In this document: positions 1-10,130 of the stretch, in pieces
Numbering within the stretch: position 1 is the stretch's first letter
How the letters are laid out: every line of letters begins with the position of its first letter
DNA from: Macrosteles quadrilineatus
Lineage: Eukaryota; Arthropoda; Insecta; Hemiptera; Cicadellidae
Direction: 5' to 3'
NCBI RefSeq assembly: GCF_028750875.1
Contig: NW_026542598.1
Coordinates: 8,742,001 to 8,806,000 of the forward strand
Length of the DNA stretch: 64,000 bases
The notes under the pieces: model-generated
What the model was told of the DNA's origin: nothing
What the model saw: only the letters and a program-made list of their open reading frames with translations
The model's database searches: none
Translations under genes and position numbers: made by a program

Positions 1-2825
1 TAGTCTTTGATCTAATTTATATTTGGTTACAAATAAGTCTTCAGGGTTAAGTCTTTCAGGGGTCTTAAGGTTTCAGGGTTAAAATATTATGTTTAGCACG
101 TTACAGACTCAAAAGACGTGTGAGTCTGTGATTAACTTTTGTAAATGTGATTTACATTTTTTTAGAATCGTTCGGTTAATCCCCTCTTACAGGTTTTATG
201 TGTAAAAATAAAAAAAATATCAAATCTGTAACGACGTAACTTTGAACAAAGTGAATCTTTTCATCTTAAATACAGTACTAGTAACCAAATCCACGCTACG
301 CTAATACTTAACGTACAAACATGATATCAGTATTTTTGCACAGAATTCACTTTGTCAACAGAAGAATAAACTCGATACTCCCTCTTACGTGACTACAATG
401 TTTATGAACTCTCTGACAGTCTTTTGCCCGTGGTTGTGGTTCACAAAATGATTCCTACAGCTTAGTTTATAGATCCGCATTACATTGACAGTCGCAATTT
501 ATTTTTTATTTACATTCATCTTCAAATTGTTTTGGGTGGCCCTCCCTTTATAGTTAGTAGCTCCAGTTAGAGTATATTATAGCCTAGATCCCATATGAAT
601 AGGAAAGGATCAAACTAAAAAAGGTCTTCATGTTGTTAGCCTCCGGATATCTGGTATAGTAAATAAATAATGGTTGAAATACCGTATACTGTCAAAAACA
701 TTCCTAGTAGTTTGTAGGCTACTGCAGTTTCGTTCCCAAGGGGAACTCCTTCAGGCTGTATAGGATATTAATAAATTAAAATCTATCGAAACCACATTAA
801 CACAAATCACCCGATTTTTTGTAATACTCATTACATCACAAAGGTTTAATATTCACAGGATATTTTGCAGAACTATTTTATGCGGATTTTGTGAATCTGA
901 AATAGGTGAACTTCTACTGGGCTGAAAATAAAATGAGTAGGTTTGCTATACATAGTACATATATATATATAAGGTTTCATTAATCATGACGAAGCAAACA
1001 TTCTGAACATCGTCAACCTTCACCACACTACAGAGTTTGGAGCAATGTTTCACAATGTAACCAGGAAGTAGGGGAGAATTAATTGTAGTGCGGAACTTAA
1101 CGTGGCCTACCTCTACAAAGTGAGCATTACGTGTAAGTAGGCCTACGGTAAGTACTCGTAATAAAGTTTACCCTGGAAAGTATTAAATTATCTTAAATTC
1201 TAACACACAAACTTATTCTGCTGTTTAAATATTTTAATGTAACATGTACCTTAACTGTAACCCTTTAGGCATTTGAATTATTGTATTACTAGTTAAGTTT
1301 TTTCCAAGAAAACTTGTTTGTCATAGTATTATTTATTTATTTTTACGAAAGGATTAATATGAAAAAATCTATTTCTTTACTGACCTGTATTTTATTTGCG
1401 ACCAAAAAATGTGAATGGACATCTATTTTTTTAGATTAAAAATTAGTCATTCATAAAATTTTCGAACGACATGTGATCTTTGAAACGTGTGCATTGTATT
1501 AAAATAATTTATTTTCCTTAAGGGTGGGTGGGTCTTGACTAATTTAATGCTAACCATTTGCATAGGAATCAACTAAATGCGTAAATGTTTTGTTAGAATT
1601 AAAGTTCTTCTACTTCTACCCTGTATGTTAAGTTTGGGAATTAGCTTTAGTTTTTCTTTGAAAGTCTAATTCTGCTAATAAGTCTTTTTCCCTCTAGGCT
1701 AAAATTAGCCTTACGCTATCAATACCGTTTGACTCATCGTGTTTAATGGAATCTCTTATGTATATACTGACCAACAATTAAATAAAATAAGTATATAGAT
1801 TCTATTGTAACGTTAATAAGGCTTAAGTATACTTTCTAAAACCATTCTATAAAAGCGTTTCGTGCTGATTCCGCCTATGAATTTATTCCGTATCAATATT
1901 CCACTTGGATATAAATATTTAGATATTGAAGTACTTAACGAAATATTTTCAGGTTTGTGATGTAGAAATCTTTTAACCACAATACTCGAAATTTCAGGAT
2001 TTATAGGATTGCACAAAATTTTTTCATCCAGTAATCATAAAACAGTTCATAAAATAAATAATTATAAAACAACGTACAATGATTTATCATGTTACACAAA
2101 TTATTTAATTGCTAAAGGATATTGACCTAGCTTAAATATGATGGAAGGTTGATAATTTCCGCCGTTTAAGCGGTCGTAGAAAGTATAAAACGCAGAAGCT
2201 GCTTTAGACACAACGATTTAATATTTTAGCGGAAAATATCGCCAGGAAATCCCTCGAGCGGTATCAAATAAACGAGGAAGGTTTATTGCCCTTGACACAT
2301 TTTCAATATCAGCTCTTTACTCTGCTATGGCGCTATCCACCCACGGTGGTCCGGACATTCGTTCATTTAGGTAATCACTGGATGGTTGATAGCTCGATTT
2401 CAGTAATTTACCAAAGTTTTCAGCTACGCTTTCCGTTCATTTAGTCAAGTTGATAGCTGGATATAAATAAATTGCCATGGTTTTCTGCTACTTCATATTC
2501 ACAATATAAATTAATAACCGGATGTTTTATATTTTGAATTTTACTATATATTATAGCTCGATATTGGTAATTTCCCATAGTGTTCATCCATGGCTTACAA
2601 TTCTAATAAATAAATTTACCTCATACAGCGTAAAATAAAAAATAGTGCTCAGCAATATTTACACGTAATTATAAACTGATTGCTCAAGATACACTACCCA
2701 ATCCTGCTTAGTTAGCTGATGGAGGATTTATTGTGAGGCACAAGTCAGAGTCAGGGATTGTTTTTCGCATTACTTCAGCCTATACCTAAGGGTTAAGGCA
2801 TTATCAATTAGATAAAAACTATTGG
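1..2825. other. AT-rich non-coding DNA, no gene recognised
   Basis: No open reading frame with recognisable similarity was seen on either strand. The longest, on the minus strand near 1813-2016, has no family signature. The stretch may be intron of the arrestin-type gene whose first exon lies at 18855-18966, because that gene reads leftwards, but I found no arrestin exon here. A short TA run occurs at 959-971. Confidence 0.6.
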
Positions 2826-2830
2826 TCATT

Positions 2831-2899
2831 TGGAAGGATTTGAACCCGGGTCCTCAGGGACTGAAGTCCCTGGCTCTAACCACTATACCAGCTCGCTCC
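2831..2899 (-). repeat. tRNA-like SINE head
   Basis: Read on the minus strand, this has an A-box-like stretch (TGGTATAGTGGTTAGA), a hairpin at the anticodon position and a good B box (GGTTCAAATCC, 2836-2846). The 5' and 3' ends do not pair into an acceptor stem, so a working tRNA is unlikely. A tRNA-derived SINE head with an internal Pol III promoter fits better. Confidence 0.6.
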
Positions 2900-4467
2900 C
2901 CGGTTGAGCGAGAATAGAAACATTTAGATCTATGCAATTAAATGTTCTGAATCCAATAAATGTTTACATCCATTAAATAGCAATATGTTAATGGAGATTA
3001 AACAGTTTACACAATTTGAATTGAGTTTCTGAGACGTAAAATTGGTGACGTAATTTAAATCCCCAATGACAAGTTCTAGTGACAGGGTAAAGCCCTTCAC
3101 CAGCAGACTTCTGGTCCTGACATGTCTGATAGAAATAACACCTCTCATTCTACAGACTAAGCCTCTTCTGGGCAATGTTGTTTGGTCCGCTTACACTACA
3201 GTAATGTTACTTCTTTGAAAAAATACCATCGCATTCAATTACAATTTTTAATTGATTTAATTGAAACAAGACTACCATTTGGACCCGAGAAGCGTTAAAT
3301 ACTGCACAGTATGTATGAAATCATACTAAAACTAATTTTAAAATTAAAAAGGGTAGGGACTTGAAAAAATACTAATAAAATGTTTTATTTGAGTGGGTAA
3401 GTCCTTCAAGGAGAATAAAGGTAATTTTTATTGACTTTTTTGTATACCATGTACTTGTTTTGTTATGCTTTTGCCTGGATTTTGTATTGTTTGGGTTTTT
3501 TACCGGATAGAAATTGTGTGCATTATCCTCTAATAAATCCATGCGATGAAACCGTCCGTAAACGCATCTTAATTAGTGTGCGGCTTAAAGCTCTGAGCCA
3601 ATATGTGGGATCATCTCTTGCCAAGCTGCGATGGAGATGAAACCCCCTCCGGAATCAGGTAAAGTCGACATATTGCTCACCTAATAATTGTACAACGTAT
3701 AATCAGAAACACGTTTACAAAACAAAAGTATATTAAGTATGCTATATTACTAGAGAGCAAACCATGCATTGTAAAGATTATTCCTCAAACAAGAGAGAAA
3801 CATTTAAACTTCAGATATACCATCAACCAGATATTGAGCATACAAAATATAAAATGATTTTCATTTTGAATAAAGTACGAAGTCTACATGCAGAATTTAA
3901 AATCAACTTGTCAAGCCACTATAAATCTACGTATACGTGTACCAAAACAGATTTCAAGTTAACAAAAGGTCCAGCAGTCTCTGAATATGTTTTCGATGGA
4001 TCAACGTAAGATATTAAATCTTTAAACACTTTATGTACCGATATAATATTTAAAAATACTCTACTACAGTTTATGTTTGAAAACAGTAAATATTTAGCTT
4101 AAAGGTGAAGAAATAACTGTACCACACCGTCTGTACCCCACGATAAAATGTTTTCAAAGGAAGACAAGAATATGTAAAATGTAAAATCGTTGAATGCGCA
4201 AAACATTGCCTACATTATTCCGGCTACTACAACCATTAAAGATCCGTTACTTGCTTTATCTTCAGCTTAAGTCTAAGCTGTGTTTGATAGGCTAGGGATA
4301 ACAAACTCTCCTAATTGTCTCTTAAGTGTTTATTTACACATACGTACAATCTGGTGTACCAAAACAAGCCTTTGAAAAAATTCTCAAGTGACTAAAAAAT
4401 ACAGTGTATATATTTTTCGTCATACAAAACGGTCGTTTTTAATGCATGCGTTGCGAGTATAAAGTAG
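2900..4467. other. Left flank of the Polinton, no gene recognised
   Basis: Two reading frames of 70-80 codons (3431-3640 and 3764-4009, plus strand) show no domain, no strong start context and no conserved motif. I regard them as chance. The sequence is otherwise unremarkable AT-rich DNA up to the inverted repeat. Confidence 0.5.
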
Positions 4468-4468
4468 T

Positions 4469-4818
4469 TTTTTTACTCCCTAGGAGTAGATATAATAGGA
4501 CAATATGACCCCACTTTCGGCGTTTTAGAGGCACTTTTAGGGCACTTTTTATAGGGGAAAAATGAGAAAAAAATGGAAGAGCTTTTTTTGGCCACTTTTT
4601 TCAAAGACCCAGCTCTCGACCTATACACCCCTATATAAATTTTCTACTTTTGTTAATACTAAAAATTACGTCTGGAATATGGCTCATTTTTTGGCCACTT
4701 TTTTAAAAGACCTGGATCTTGTCCAATACAAGCCTATATAAATGTTCAAACTCTATTAAAATTTCAAATCCACATCCATTCCCATGTATATTTTCAAAAT
4801 CATGTGAGGTTTGTGCGT
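4469..4818 (+). repeat. Left terminal inverted repeat of the Polinton
   Basis: This 350-bp stretch matches the reverse complement of 16299-16648. By eye the only difference is one base in the segment reading GGATCTTGTCC here and GGATCTCGTCC there. The outer end begins with a T tract followed by ACTCCCTAGGAGTAG, a small palindrome. The inner end stops 5 bp short of the integrase stop codon. Confidence 0.93.
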
Positions 4819-4823
4819 TTGGC

Positions 4824-5741
4824 TTATGACGTGCTCCCTTGGACATCCTTAGTGGAAATCCATGAGTTCTGGCTACTTGGGAACCCAAGCCATTTGACAT
4901 ACAACGAATCACCCTTTCTCCTAATTACCTTCTCTACCAAATACATGTCCTTATACTTGGTCTTTAACAACTCCTCTGTATAGAAGCCTCCCCTGATTAT
5001 ATTGCCATTTTCATCTTTCAAGATATAAGTCACAGGCTTTGTATTCTTAACTTCTGCTATTGTAAATAGTTCCCCTGTCCAATTTGGAGTATAACCTTTA
5101 CTAAAAACATGTTTATACTTGGAAATCCTTACGCTATCACCTACCTTATATCTTGGCTTTTTAACTTGCTCTACTTTAGAAGTCAACCTCTCATGTACAT
5201 ATTTACTATTCTTAACATTTACTTGGTTAGGCTTCATTCCTATAGATCTATGCACTTTATTATTATATTTTCGAATTAACTTTGGAAGTAAATCTAACCA
5301 TTTATAACTCCCCTGAGCACTAAATTCCCTATATAACCAATTCTTTAAAGTTCTCTGAAACCTCTCCACAATTGCAGCCTTAGTTGTAGAAAATGTGTGA
5401 TAGTGATTAATATTTAATTTTTTCATAAGTTTGTTAAAATATTGATTAAAAAATTCTTTTCCATTGTCAGATTGAATGTTTTTAACCCCCTTTGGTAGAA
5501 TGGTTTTAATGGCTTCTGTAACCACTAACCCTGTCTTATTCTTTAGTGGAGCAGCATAAGCTTTTTTAGAAAATGTATCTATTAAAGTTAAAATATATTT
5601 ATTGCCAGAATTTTCTCTAGCATAGTTTTGCATATCAATTAAATCTATTTGTACGGTTTCATTTATACCTAATACTTTGAAAGACCTTCTAATGAAATTC
5701 TTTCTTGCAGGTTTATGAAGTTCGTATGCAATTTCATTCAT
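4824..5741 (-). CDS. Polinton integrase (retroviral-type DDE) with C-terminal chromodomain
   Basis: This 305-residue protein is the rve-fold integrase that inserts the element's linear DNA into the host genome. The DDE triad is visible as D33 (QIDLIDM), D92 (QSDNGKEF) and E126 (KAAIVERF), each in the context typical of Polinton and Ty3-like integrases. The C-terminal part carries an SH3-like basic segment near residues 195-250 and a chromodomain-like segment from about 266 (YLVEKVIRRKG, then KWLGFPSSQNSW), which probably guides insertion to particular chromatin. The start overlaps the end of the upstream fibre-like gene by 8 bp, so its leader signal (GTTATAAAAA) lies inside that gene. The stop codon lies beside the left inverted repeat. 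The length fits a complete protein without the N-terminal zinc domain of retroviral integrases. Confidence 0.93.
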   Translation of the reverse strand: MNEIAYELHKPARKNFIRRSFKVLGINETVQIDLIDMQNYARENSGNKYILTLIDTFSKKAYAAPLKNKTGLVVTEAIKTILPKGVKNIQSDNGKEFFNQYFNKLMKKLNINHYHTFSTTKAAIVERFQRTLKNWLYREFSAQGSYKWLDLLPKLIRKYNNKVHRSIGMKPNQVNVKNSKYVHERLTSKVEQVKKPRYKVGDSVRISKYKHVFSKGYTPNWTGELFTIAEVKNTKPVTYILKDENGNIIRGGFYTEELLKTKYKDMYLVEKVIRRKGDSLYVKWLGFPSSQNSWISTKDVQGSTS

Positions 5742-6804
5742 TTTTTATAACATCATCCTTTCCTGTAACTCTAAATACATCACCATTAGCCCCAATCAAT
5801 AGATTATCTTCCATTCTTTTAAATACATAGTTTTCTGGTATATATGGTCTATTATCTATATACTTAAATCCACTCAAAGATGTGGGGTCAGCAACTAATA
5901 AATCAGGATTATATTCCATCAAATTAAAATTTTTTTCTCCATACACAAATTTCGATCCATCATAACGCATAGATTGTGACATTAGACAAATATCATCCAA
6001 ATGTTCCCCCTCTGGTAGATTTCTTATAAATTGTTTTTTGGCATCCCAACATTTTTCTTTTTTATCAAAAGTTATAGTCTGTTCTTTTATAACACAGTCA
6101 GTGTCATCAATGGCAGGTTTAACACGTACTAACCTTTTACTATTAAAACTCCAATAGCCTGCTTCCATTTTTGGAACTTGTGAAACATTCACAGCATCTT
6201 TACTATCTGTACCTTCCATCAAATTACTAATTTTCTGTTTCTTTGCATTCCAAACACCATTCTCTGATTCTAAAAATTCATAATTATTATCGTCTTGTAC
6301 AAATTTACCATCTTCTTTTCGTATTAAAGTCTGTTGTAAAGTGGGCACATCATCTAAACTTTCACCCTTTTCTACATTAGTAATTTTCCGTTTCTTAGCA
6401 TTCCAAATACCATTCTCTGATTCTAAAAATTCATAATTATTATTGTCTTGTACAAATTTACCATCTTTACGTATTAAAGTCTGTTGTAAAGTGGGCACAT
6501 CATCTAAACTTTCACCCTTTTCCACATTAGTAATTTTCTGTTTTTTAGCATTCCACTTTTTATTCTTAGATTCTAAAAACTCATATTTAGTTTTACCTTG
6601 TAAAAAGACATCACCTTTTTTAGTTAATGTCTGTCCTAAAGTTGATACATCATCTACAAACTCCCCATCTTTAACATTACCAATTTTACGGTTTAAACAA
6701 TTCCAACTATCATCTTGTAAATTTAAAGTAGGTTCACTACTAGCCCTGGGTTCTACAGGCTTATTATATGGATTATATAAACGATAAAATTTATCTATAA
6801 ACAT
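5734..6804 (-). CDS. Fibre-like repeat protein of the Polinton
   Basis: I do not recognise a named family for this 356-residue protein. It contains a 50-residue repeat. Tryptophans at 34, 84, 134 and 184 each open a unit reading WNAKK-x-KITNV-x-KG-x-SLDDVPTLQQTL followed by K-DGKFVQ-x-NNYEFLES, with a degenerate unit near 253. The fourth unit reads ISNLMEGTDSKDAVNVSQV. That closely resembles the I-x-N-(V/L)-x-x-G-x-DAVN-x-x-Q unit of trimeric YadA-type stalks and phage tail fibres. The C-terminal 60 residues (YIPENYVFKR onward) are not repetitive and could be a knob or tail-tip domain. Inference: a virion fibre or spike. Units two and three are nearly identical in DNA (about 6240-6540), so the repeat has grown or shrunk recently. 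It overlaps the integrase start by 8 bp. Confidence 0.75.
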   Translation of the reverse strand: MFIDKFYRLYNPYNKPVEPRASSEPTLNLQDDSWNCLNRKIGNVKDGEFVDDVSTLGQTLTKKGDVFLQGKTKYEFLESKNKKWNAKKQKITNVEKGESLDDVPTLQQTLIRKDGKFVQDNNNYEFLESENGIWNAKKRKITNVEKGESLDDVPTLQQTLIRKEDGKFVQDDNNYEFLESENGVWNAKKQKISNLMEGTDSKDAVNVSQVPKMEAGYWSFNSKRLVRVKPAIDDTDCVIKEQTITFDKKEKCWDAKKQFIRNLPEGEHLDDICLMSQSMRYDGSKFVYGEKNFNLMEYNPDLLVADPTSLSGFKYIDNRPYIPENYVFKRMEDNLLIGANGDVFRVTGKDDVIKNE

Positions 6805-6812
6805 ATTTTTAT

Positions 6813-7604
6813 TTAATAAATAATTCCACTTTCTCTCAATTCCTCAATAATGGAATCTATTTCATTATCCACTCCTGAGTTACCGGCTTGGCGACTTAGC
6901 CAAAGAAGTCTTAACCTATCTACAAGCTCATTAGGATCATCCCAATAAATATAGTCTATTTTCTTACCAGTCACTTGTCTCAAACCTTCACCAACAGATT
7001 TAAAAAGAGGTTTAATTATATTAAGATATTTAGTATGTCTATTACTTGAAATTGGTGCACCATCTTTGTAACTCTTTAAATGTCCATTTGTAGCTTCCAA
7101 AATTTCTTTATAATTTTGCAAATCAGCCGGAGTATAATCCTCAGGTTCTTTTAAAGTTAACAATTGCCACAAACCTTTTGTCCCCTTGTAGGTTTTATTT
7201 GCAATTGTAACATCATCATTGGCAATATCAACTTCCTTATTTCCAATAAAAAATTTATTTGCTTCTCGTCTAATACCATATGTAGTGTCTGTCATACTAC
7301 TTTTACTGAGGTAATTTCCTAAATAGTCTGATGCTAAAAGACCAAAATCTAATTTCTGTGGAGTAGATTGTTGTAATGGTTGTAATCTTGGTATTATTGG
7401 TATTCTAGATGGAGTCATTGGGAGAATCTCCATTCGAGGCCTCTCTGTTTTGGCGATTTTTTTTAATTCTTGTAATGGCTCTATTAAAGGTTGGAATGTT
7501 TGGAACCTCTCTTCAGCCTCTAGAAACTTGCCACGTTTTAAAGCTCTATATTTCTCTCGTATTTGATTTGCAGAGTCAACCAATTCTTGTTGAATGTTTT
7601 TCAT
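6813..7604 (-). CDS. DUF8207-like Polinton protein
   Basis: A 263-residue protein of unknown function. The N-terminal 50 residues are charged and helical (KYRALKRGKFLEAEERFQTF), suggesting a coiled coil. A proline-rich linker with PMTPSRIPIIPR follows at about 62-73. A globular domain then runs from about 88 to 215 (FGLLASDYLGNYL, TTYGIRREANKFFIGN, TYKGTKGLWQLLT, SSNRHTKYLNIIKPLF). The latter matches, from memory, the domain called DUF8207 in many insect proteins of Maverick origin. It lies 7 bp after the capsid gene and 8 bp before the fibre-like gene, so it belongs to the structural block. A scaffold or minor virion protein is plausible but unproven. Its start context (AATAAAAGATG) departs slightly from that of its neighbours. 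Confidence 0.7.
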   Translation of the reverse strand: MKNIQQELVDSANQIREKYRALKRGKFLEAEERFQTFQPLIEPLQELKKIAKTERPRMEILPMTPSRIPIIPRLQPLQQSTPQKLDFGLLASDYLGNYLSKSSMTDTTYGIRREANKFFIGNKEVDIANDDVTIANKTYKGTKGLWQLLTLKEPEDYTPADLQNYKEILEATNGHLKSYKDGAPISSNRHTKYLNIIKPLFKSVGEGLRQVTGKKIDYIYWDDPNELVDRLRLLWLSRQAGNSGVDNEIDSIIEELRESGIIY

Positions 7605-7611
7605 CTTTTAT

Positions 7612-8823
7612 TTACATTTTATTTATCTCATTTGACAAAGGATTGTACTCAAACACTTTATCATGTATTATCAAACAATATGCAGATGTATTTGCTGGCA
7701 CATTTTCTGCAGTTTCAATCTCTAATTTAATATCAACAATTCCTTCCTTCACTGTTTCGTTCTGTCTAGAACAGTCTATTACAATTAGTGGATATTTCTT
7801 CATAAACTCAGCCCTACTAATCATAGGATCTGGGATAGTATTATAGTAAGTCTCTCTAAACCTCATAAACATCTCATAAGCTTTAGAGACATCTCCATTT
7901 TCAAAGTCGAGATTTAAATCACTATAAGGATAATATTCAGAGTTTAGAAATACTTTGAGATTTTTTAACTTACAGTGATCAAATTCATCAGTTCTTTTTC
8001 GTGCACTATTATCCCTAGCTGTTTGGAAACCAAATATAATATACCTAGGCTTCTCCAAACTTGAAGATGTCTTTACTGACCATGTATGTCTTGTAGTATT
8101 GGGATATGATGGAAGTTCATGCAACTCTAAGCTTCTAAATGCAATTTGCAAATTTTTATTTTGCAGTAACATCTTTTGTAATTGTAACTTCTCCCCATCT
8201 GATGGTATTACATGTGGCATCACCCATTGAATTGAGTTAAGTGTAATTTTAGGAATCATATCAGCAGTACCACTGGCTGGAGCACTAGTGGTTGTTAATA
8301 TACAATTCAAATCATTTTTGGATCTTTTTAACACCAATTCTTGTTTGACATTTACTAATACCTTATTAAAATCCTCAAATACACCCATTAACAGTTCTAA
8401 TGGCAAACAAGTACTAAACTTGCCACTTTTATGGAACTCTTTTAAATTCGTGTCAGAATCAAATGCCACATTTGACAATTTAGTAGTTTTATTGTAAGAG
8501 CTCAATATTTTCATAAGACTAGAAATTCCTGGGTTTCTTACAATGTCTATTTCTTTACCTGCGACTTCATATCTAATTTCATCAAATAAGAATGCAAATG
8601 CATTATTTATAAAATGACCTTTATCATGATTTTCAATTTCTCCCTTAATATACAGATAACTCCTACACGGGAGAGTTAGCAAATCTTGATTATTAATACA
8701 TATTCGAATTTCATCGGAATTATTTATTGCCAAAGTGTTGTGGGGAACATAGGAGTGATTTGTAATTTTAACCACACTATCGTCGAATTGGGATTTCCCT
8801 GTAACGTCTAGAAAATCTTCCAT
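7612..8823 (-). CDS. Major capsid protein candidate (double jelly-roll)
   Basis: This 403-residue protein corresponds to the family annotated in insects as double jelly-roll-like, the Polinton/PRD1-lineage major capsid protein. It should assemble as pseudo-hexameric trimers of an icosahedral shell. Visible family-like stretches are FAFLFDEIRYEVAGKEID (76-93) and CLPLELLMGVFEDFNKVLVN (139-158). The sequence is rich in beta-type segments, has no signal peptide and no membrane helix, and is uninterrupted. Its length is in the range for a compact double jelly-roll protein. The ATG follows CTATTAATAAAA directly. It lies 87 bp from the upstream minor capsid candidate, and only 7 bp separate it from the next gene downstream. 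Assignment rests on family resemblance and position. No structure prediction could be run. Confidence 0.8.
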   Translation of the reverse strand: MEDFLDVTGKSQFDDSVVKITNHSYVPHNTLAINNSDEIRICINNQDLLTLPCRSYLYIKGEIENHDKGHFINNAFAFLFDEIRYEVAGKEIDIVRNPGISSLMKILSSYNKTTKLSNVAFDSDTNLKEFHKSGKFSTCLPLELLMGVFEDFNKVLVNVKQELVLKRSKNDLNCILTTTSAPASGTADMIPKITLNSIQWVMPHVIPSDGEKLQLQKMLLQNKNLQIAFRSLELHELPSYPNTTRHTWSVKTSSSLEKPRYIIFGFQTARDNSARKRTDEFDHCKLKNLKVFLNSEYYPYSDLNLDFENGDVSKAYEMFMRFRETYYNTIPDPMISRAEFMKKYPLIVIDCSRQNETVKEGIVDIKLEIETAENVPANTSAYCLIIHDKVFEYNPLSNEINKM

Positions 8824-8910
8824 TTTTATTAATAGAAAATTTTAACTTTAGTCCTATTGATTGTAGGAACCTAGCATTTTGTACACTTATAGATAAATTC
8901 TTATAAATTC

Positions 8911-9798
8911 TCATATCTTTTTTATATGACAAGTAATTGTAGTTTCTTCTCCATTAAAGTCAATTGCCTTGTCATGCTGATCGGCAAATGTAATACTGAC
9001 AACATCTAAACTTCTCTTATTTACAGGAAAATATATAATATTTCTTGGAACTTCAATAATTTTGTAGCCAGGAGGAGCTTCTGGATAAAAGCTATGTATG
9101 GTGTGTGATTTGTTTCCGTTTAAATAGGACCCGTTTGCAATATTACATTTTACTCTAATCACATTTACATTATTAATGTTTATTTTATTTGTAGATTCAA
9201 ACTGAACACCAGGAGTAGAAACACCTTTAAATCCCAATAAAACAGACCCTAAACATGGTTTTGTAAAATCAAACACGTGGCTAGAAAGTAATGTCGCTTT
9301 CATAGTTTTATTATTAGCTGTAAGGAAAAAGTCTGGGATTTGCTTTTGAATTTCCTTTGCAAGCTCAACCACCTCATATGTTCCTTCAGAAATTTCTATT
9401 GTAACTGGAGCTTTGTGGTCATAATAGAAAACATCATCACCTTCTTCAATGGTTAATTTGTTGCCTTTAAGTTGATTTAATTTTGGAATAAGCCCTTTGA
9501 ATAAAAGTTTGACTTTAGTATTAATTAATGCTTCTCCATTCTTATGTATTATAACTTTAAGTTTACCATCTAATAACTGGTTTAAATCATCAACTAAGAT
9601 CTCTCCCTTTGGTAATGTTTTTTTCTCTACTTTGTAATATGTTAAAGTATTAAGTGGTTTTTTTACATTAAATATAGAATTATAACTTTGAAAATCTACT
9701 AATCCAATTACATAATCATCATTTAATTCTATGGGAGGAAAGAACACTGACTTTAGCTCTGGCTCTGTACCCGAAAATGTTATAGTAAATGAATCCAT
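8911..9798 (-). CDS. Minor capsid (penton) protein candidate
   Basis: A protein of 295 residues from the ATG at 9798, chosen because it follows the shared GTTTATAAAA context. A longer frame opens at 9846 but would overlap the protease gene. It begins MDSFTITFSG. The C-terminal third (GSYLNGNKSHTIHSFYPEAP, then EVPRNIIYFPVNKRSLDVVS) resembles the conserved tail of the protein next to the protease in other insect Polintons. In the family this slot holds the single jelly-roll penton protein that closes five-fold vertices. It is mostly beta-type sequence, without membrane segments. Function is inferred from order, size and secondary-structure feel. I see no diagnostic active site. Confidence 0.65.
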   Translation of the reverse strand: MDSFTITFSGTEPELKSVFFPPIELNDDYVIGLVDFQSYNSIFNVKKPLNTLTYYKVEKKTLPKGEILVDDLNQLLDGKLKVIIHKNGEALINTKVKLLFKGLIPKLNQLKGNKLTIEEGDDVFYYDHKAPVTIEISEGTYEVVELAKEIQKQIPDFFLTANNKTMKATLLSSHVFDFTKPCLGSVLLGFKGVSTPGVQFESTNKININNVNVIRVKCNIANGSYLNGNKSHTIHSFYPEAPPGYKIIEVPRNIIYFPVNKRSLDVVSITFADQHDKAIDFNGEETTITCHIKKI

Positions 9799-9800
9799 TT

Positions 9801-10130
9801 TTATAAACAAAAATTTTTTATGAATGATAAACATAAAATTCCACAAATAGAACTATTTAAATCTTGTATTTGATCGGTTGTATAGAATATTTTATGTCCC
9901 TCAAAATATTTAATTACTTCTTTTGGAGGTTGGATTCCAAATGGGTCAAAATAAATTACAATATCTTTATTTTTACGATAAGCTGTCCAATGTGTGCCAG
10001 ATGAACTGTCTAAATTAACTATTCCGCACTCTTTTACTCTTGGTGTTAGATTTTTTAGCTCGTTTTTTAGGTACACCCCCCTGAAGTGAGGCACGTCTTT
10101 TGCGGCCTCTAACAGCTGGTAGTTGTCCAT
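9801..10130 (-). CDS. Adenain-type cysteine protease (virion maturation protease)
   Basis: This 109-residue protein has the adenovirus/Ulp1-like cysteine protease core. H47 lies in SGTHWTAY, D62 in IVIYFDPFG, Q89 is exactly seven residues before the nucleophile, and C96 lies in NSSICGILCL. This order (His, Asp/Glu, Gln, Cys) and the Q-to-C spacing are those of adenain. In Polintons the enzyme is thought to cleave capsid proteins during maturation. It is far shorter than adenovirus protease (about 200 residues), but the Polinton form is usually compact. The first 116 bp (10015-10130) lie in another frame inside the C-terminal part of the phospholipase gene. Only 2 bp separate its stop from the next start. 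No frameshift was seen. Confidence 0.9.
   Translation of the reverse strand: MDNYQLLEAAKDVPHFRGVYLKNELKNLTPRVKECGIVNLDSSSGTHWTAYRKNKDIVIYFDPFGIQPPKEVIKYFEGHKIFYTTDQIQDLNSSICGILCLSFIKNFCL

Noticed and set aside
2831..2899. Functional tRNA gene
   Set aside because: A and B boxes are present but the acceptor ends do not pair. The same applies at 35983, 39121 and 56919.
4703..4912. Minus-strand frame across the left inverted repeat
   Set aside because: It overlaps the integrase 3' end in another frame, runs through the inverted repeat, lacks the shared start context and has no motif.
9799..9846. N-terminal extension of the minor capsid candidate to 9846
   Set aside because: The extra 16 codons overlap the protease gene end and lack the ATAAAA context that marks the ATG at 9798.
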